NCBI GenBank assembly: GCA_026770575.1
Contig: MU657264.1
Coordinates: 1-16,607, forward strand
Direction: 5' to 3'
DNA length: 16,607 bases
Source of the DNA: Pelagophyceae sp. CCMP2097
Taxonomy: Eukaryota; Sar; Pelagophyceae
Shown: piece after piece, positions 15,711 through 16,607 of the stretch
Numbering within the stretch: position 1 is the stretch's first letter
Layout of the letters: each line of letters opens with the position of its first letter
Translations under genes and position numbers: made by a program
The notes under the pieces: generated by a model
What the model saw: the letters and a program-made list of their open reading frames with translations, nothing else
Databases searched by the model: none
Told to the model about the DNA's origin: nothing

Positions 15711-16190
15711 GTTCGCTCAACTATAGGTGGCACTGTAAAATAATTTGTTATAACTGTATTTGATTTAACATGTTATTAATTACATGTAATTACACGACCC
15801 CCAAATTTTGCCTTTGTAATGCCCTTGAAAATACATTCCAATCCATCGGTATTTGTGAATTTCGGGCGCCTTGCATCTCGAAAATGTGGCTTTTCCCCAC
15901 TTGTTTGAACAGCAGTTGGACTTTTACCCCAAAAACATGCGCATGCAGAGCCACACCTCGTATTTGAGCTCGTCAGTTCGCCGGGGCGACTCGGCGGAGC
16001 CTCCCGCTCGCGCTAAGCCCCATTGCGCCTCGTTTAAGCGCCCCTAAAAATATGAACTTCACTTTACACTGTAAATACGTGTGTAACAGTAATCGCACTG
16101 TAATTACAGTAAAAACAGGGGCCCATAATCCTATACACTGTCTTTGTCCACCTATACGCTCAACGCTCATCCAACGAACTATCCCCGCGC
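15711..16190. other. AT-rich spacer with repeated ACTGTAA motifs
   Basis: CACTGTAA recurs at about 15733 and 16096. ACACTGT occurs near 16067 and 16135. ACTGTAATTACAGT at 16097-16110 is a perfect 14-bp palindrome, and TTTACACTGTAAA near 16063-16075 is another. TATAGGTGG near 15722 is inverted as CCACCTATA near 16149, so 15720-16157 may be one element. No gene is seen. Confidence 0.4.
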
Positions 16191-16310
16191 TTTAAAGCAT
16201 TTCCGCGCTTTAAAAGCAGCTTTAAAGCTGCTTTAAAAGCGCTGCTTTAAAAGCGCAGCTTGAAAAGTAGAGCCTTTAAAGCAGCTTTACACGCAAATGC
16301 AGACTTTAAA
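16191..16310. repeat. cluster of seven TTTAAA palindromes in GCTTTAAAAGC units
   Basis: TTTAAA starts at 16191, 16209, 16221, 16232, 16246, 16275 and 16305. Most are framed as GCTTTAAAGC or GCTTTAAAAGC, so each unit is nearly self-complementary and the block can fold many ways. Spacing is irregular (11 to 30 bp). Confidence 0.85.
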
Positions 16311-16439
16311 AGCAGCATTATTACAAGAGCGCGCCGGAAGCACACGGAGGACCCGACTTCGAGCGAAGGATACAGACAAACCCCATTGCAATGCCCACGT
16401 AAATAATTAAAATTATTTAACTTATCGCTGAACCTTCAA

Positions 16440-16518
16440 ATCCTCCTTATCTTATCTTATCTTTTTATTTTATTATTTCCTATTGAGCTACAAGAGTATT
16501 CCTTTTCTTTTCTTTTTT
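16440..16518. repeat. pyrimidine-rich simple repeat
   Basis: CTTAT units occur in tandem near 16446-16462, followed by T-rich and CTTTT runs up to 16518. Apart from A/G bases near 16480-16498 the strand is almost all pyrimidine. No gene is seen in 16311-16518. Confidence 0.6.
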
Positions 16519-16607
16519 GCGGCCGACCTGATTCGAACCTGTGACCAAAAACTTCTTCTATGATGATTCCAATGAGGCTCCTGCTCGACCTCAACTCCCA
16601 ATTTTAG
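16519..16607 (-). other. tRNA-like sequence with A- and B-box character
   Basis: The minus strand has a B-box-like GGTTCGAATC (16539-16530). A D-arm-like GAGG-loop-CCTC lies at 16592-16574, with GGTCGAG inside as in an A box. The spacing suits a tRNA of about 80-90 nt. However, I could not pair an acceptor or anticodon stem, the T stem has two mismatches, and no T-run terminator follows on that strand. A tRNA pseudogene or tRNA-derived short interspersed repeat is more likely than a working tRNA. The window edge may cut it. Confidence 0.35.

Noticed and set aside
1..16607. CRISPR array, defence genes, toxin-antitoxin genes or bacterial operons
   Set aside because: No regularly spaced repeats with unique spacers, no matching genes, and the introns show that the DNA is eukaryotic.

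Overview
This is eukaryotic nuclear DNA, most likely from a unicellular alga. A pelagophyte-like stramenopile is my best guess, but the species cannot be fixed from sequence. The grounds are: genes with short GT-AG introns of about 60-150 nt; GC-rich coding blocks set in AT-richer, repeat-filled spacers; a long organelle-type helical-repeat protein with NTAWAFA repeats; a RING/Sel1-like gene; a retrotransposon gag; and no bacterial operon structure.

Layout. 1-3660 has no convincing gene. It holds dispersed repeats (311-569, 897-1445, 2592-2715), a 73-bp near-perfect palindrome (2174-2246) and a foldback-type element (about 2903-3294). 3661-3974 is a 314-bp element with 42-bp terminal inverted repeats, just upstream of a gag-like gene (4048-5463) that ends in a CCHC zinc knuckle and has one in-frame stop. 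No protease, integrase or reverse transcriptase follows it. 5935-7144 carries second copies of the three dispersed repeats, two of them inverted, plus a strong hairpin (6491-6582). 7449-7957 is another inverted-repeat-bounded segment.

8200-13500 is the gene island. (i) A Sel1-repeat gene (8492-9133, +) has a likely half-RING upstream exon whose frame does not join cleanly. (ii) An intronless 697-aa protein (9346-11439, +) has about 13 tandem 37-residue OPR/FASTK-like repeats, probably an organelle RNA-binding factor. (iii) A convergent minus-strand gene (13224-11850) has an F-box-like N terminus. I reconstructed it as six exons whose phases all agree, giving 292 aa; one or more 5' exons may lie further upstream. 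One of its introns contains a 66-bp tandem duplication.

13600-16607 is again gene-poor. It holds an inverted-repeat segment (13928-14520), a long hairpin with a perfect 19-bp core (14784-14844), short direct repeats, a GC-rich island, a cluster of seven TTTAAA palindromes (16191-16310) and a tRNA-like relic at the right edge.

The three gene-island loci show no evident shared pathway. I see no defence system, CRISPR array or other gene cluster with linked function. The most informative items are the hidden spliced gene, the element with its apparent empty site, and the homogenised OPR array.
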